Assembly (NCBI GenBank): GCA_031283565.1
Contig: JAITBM010000008.1
Location: forward strand, 1 to 7,037
Length of the DNA stretch: 7,037 nt
Direction: 5' to 3'
Origin: Rickettsiales bacterium
GTDB taxonomy: Bacteria; Pseudomonadota; Alphaproteobacteria; Rs-D84
Under the pieces are notes generated by a model. That model searched no databases, was not told the origin of the DNA, and worked only from the letters and a program-made list of their open reading frames with translations. Shown in pieces: positions 5,838-7,037 of this stretch (position 1 is its first letter; the number at the start of each line of letters is the position of its first letter). The position numbers and the translations under genes are program-made.

Positions 5838-6731
5838 TTATATCAAAATAGTTGAAAAATACAAGCCCAGGAGGGCCAGATACAAAATGCCGCGCCATCG
5901 CGCGATCACGCCCCTGGCCGTTATGTCTATCGAAAAAATTATCACGGCAAGCAGCATCAAAAAGCCCCCGAAAGCATTCCCGGCCGGCTTCGCCGCGAGT
6001 CCCGCCGCTCCGGCGATAAGCATTATGTGCGCTATGCACGAGCCCGCTATATTGCCGGTTAGGATCTTGGGCTGTCGGCGCATTATCGCGAGAATCGACA
6101 CCATTATCTCCGGGCCGCTGGTTCCCGGCGCCACGATCAGCGCCCCTGCGATCTCCTTGCTCAGATCGTATTCGTCGACGATTTTTCGCAGCTGGTCCAT
6201 GAACAGCTCGCCGCCGCAGTAAAGGACGGCCATGCCGGAAACCAGCAGCAGCGCGGTCCCGGGCCAGCCATGGGTTTCCGCCGAATGCCTGCCGTTATGG
6301 CGCTGGGATCCCGCATCCCACGCGTAATGCGCGAAGACGCCCAAGAGCAGGGCTCCGTCCAGCGCGCCCAAGCGTCCGTCCGCCAGCATCAGCGTCATCA
6401 GCCCCGAGGCTGATATCAGGACGAAAATTTCTTTTTTCGACACATTTTTCACCGATATGGGGCGCGCTATCGCGCAAAGTCCTATGATTCCCAGAATATT
6501 TATCATGACCCCGGTTATTATGTGCGGAATTATCGTAGGCGACAGGCCCCTCGCCGGCGCCATGATGGTTATCAGGATTTCCGGAATGTTGGCGCCGACC
6601 CCCATTATCAGGGCCGAGACCGCAAAAGCGGATATTTTAAGGCGCCTTGAAAGGCGCGAGCAGCCGTTCACAAGCCAGTCGGCGCCAAGCGACATCAGCG
6701 CCACCGCGCAAATAAGGACAGTCCATGTCAT
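5838..6731 (-). CDS. CaCA-superfamily exchanger-like membrane protein (sodium/calcium antiporter type)
   Basis: The product has 297 residues and roughly ten hydrophobic segments in two halves, joined by a hydrophilic loop at about 139-157. Proteins of the CaCA superfamily exchange Ca2+ for Na+ or H+ and carry two alpha repeats of the form G(T)SxPE...GNxxGSNxxN. The second repeat is recognisable: APGTSGPE (201-208, Glu208) and GNIAGSCIAH (226-235), with Asn-x-x-Asn replaced by Cys and His. The first is degenerate: GANIPE (46-51) keeps Pro-Glu, but the GN..GSN part reads PHIITGVMIN (69-78). The loss of coordinating positions leaves the ion specificity, and even transport activity, uncertain. 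The start at 6731 is set by the frame; no Shine-Dalgarno is visible, while CATAAT lies 6 nt upstream, so a leaderless transcript is possible. It is divergent from ffh (143 nt gap) and probably cotranscribed with fabF. Confidence 0.8.
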   Translation of the reverse strand: MTWTVLICAVALMSLGADWLVNGCSRLSRRLKISAFAVSALIMGVGANIPEILITIMAPARGLSPTIIPHIITGVMINILGIIGLCAIARPISVKNVSKKEIFVLISASGLMTLMLADGRLGALDGALLLGVFAHYAWDAGSQRHNGRHSAETHGWPGTALLLVSGMAVLYCGGELFMDQLRKIVDEYDLSKEIAGALIVAPGTSGPEIMVSILAIMRRQPKILTGNIAGSCIAHIMLIAGAAGLAAKPAGNAFGGFLMLLAVIIFSIDITARGVIARWRGILYLALLGLYFSTILI

Positions 6732-6826
6732 GCGGGCATTATGCCAGAAGCGGCGCCGTAAAAGTATAGGCTTTTATTCAGCCCCGCCCGCGCGAAACCT
6801 TTTTCGTTCGGCGCGGGATAAGAATT

Positions 6827-6854
6827 TTGCATTTTATTTCATGAGTGCTAAAAT
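6827..6854 (+). promoter_or_regulatory. Extended -10 promoter of ffh
   Basis: TTGCAT (6827-6832) and TAAAAT (6849-6854) are separated by 16 nt. TGC immediately before the -10 box (6846-6848) makes an extended -10 element. Transcription would begin about 6861, leaving a short leader with AAAGGA (6861-6866). Confidence 0.5.
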
Positions 6855-6874
6855 GCCGCCAAAGGAAAAAACAA

Positions 6875-7037
6875 ATGTTCGACAATCTTGCGCGCCGGCT
6901 ATCTTCGGCGATCGGAAAATTGACGGGCCGCGCGGCATTGACGGAAAACATGCTGGCCGATGCGCTCGGGGAAATAAAAATCGCTCTGCTCGAGGCCGTT
7001 GTTTCGCTGCCGGCTGTGAAGAAGATCATGCTCGGGG
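6875..7037 (+). CDS. ffh: Signal recognition particle protein Ffh, 5' part (cut by window end)
   Basis: The first 54 codons are present. Ffh is the GTPase that, with 4.5S RNA, binds signal sequences on ribosomes and delivers them to FtsY at the membrane. The fragment is the N-domain helical bundle: MFDNLARRLSSAIGKLTGR (1-19), ALTE at 21-24, then LADALGEIKIALLEA (27-41) and SLPAVKKI. The layout matches Ffh starts such as MFxxLxxRLxxxxxxLxGxxxLTE. In the normally conserved ALLEADV motif the Asp is Val here (residue 42, GTT at 6998-7000). The ATG has AAAGGA 8 nt upstream and a promoter behind it. In many proteobacteria ffh lies directly before rpsP; here the order is reversed and about 5.2 kb separate them. 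Confidence 0.93.
   Translation, partial: MFDNLARRLSSAIGKLTGRAALTENMLADALGEIKIALLEAVVSLPAVKKIMLG

Noticed and set aside
1..7037. CRISPR array, insertion sequence or integrase-bearing island at tRNA-Tyr
   Set aside because: There are no direct repeat arrays, no transposase or integrase frame, and no duplicate of the tRNA 3' end within the window.

Overview
The window looks like a stretch of bacterial chromosome, most probably from an uncultured, possibly host-associated alphaproteobacterium. That placement is inferred from the ribosomal protein S16 with a long C-terminal tail, the secreted proteins of unknown type at the left edge, and the mixture of AT-rich promoters with GC-rich coding sequence. 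No taxonomic marker here is decisive. The core is housekeeping: rpsP, tRNA-Tyr, a MurC/Mpl-type muropeptide ligase, fabF and the 5' end of ffh. Between them sit a few poorly characterised envelope genes.

Left part (1-1000): the last 53 codons of a plus-strand protein of unknown function run in from outside the window. It converges with a minus-strand gene for a 247-residue protein with a signal peptide and a phage-tail-fibre-like repeat (two ATKxYVD motifs around a GGTMTGPL motif).

Middle part (1000-4410), all on the plus strand: rpsP has its own promoter and a leader hairpin. It is followed by a gene for a putative NlpC/P60-like cysteine peptidase with its own promoter and a terminator built around its stop codon. 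Next is a tRNA-Tyr (GTA) with a clear promoter, a small lipoprotein gene 23 nt behind it that has no visible promoter and may share the tRNA transcript, and finally the MurC/Mpl-type ligase with its own promoter and terminator.

Right part (4546-6731), on the minus strand: an exchanger-like membrane protein of the CaCA (Na+/Ca2+ exchanger) superfamily lies just upstream of fabF, 47 nt away, and the two may form an operon. ffh then starts divergently on the plus strand and is cut by the window edge.

The genes share an envelope theme (peptidoglycan ligase, putative amidase, lipoprotein, fatty acid synthesis, membrane exchanger, membrane-targeting GTPase), but nothing shows that they form a single dedicated system. 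I did not find a convincing undescribed system. The most useful points for follow-up are: the Asp-to-Val change in the conserved ALLEADV motif of Ffh; the degenerate first repeat of the CaCA protein; the hybrid MurC/Mpl signature with an altered DDYAHHPT motif; the stem-loop in the rpsP leader; and the tRNA-Tyr/lipoprotein arrangement.
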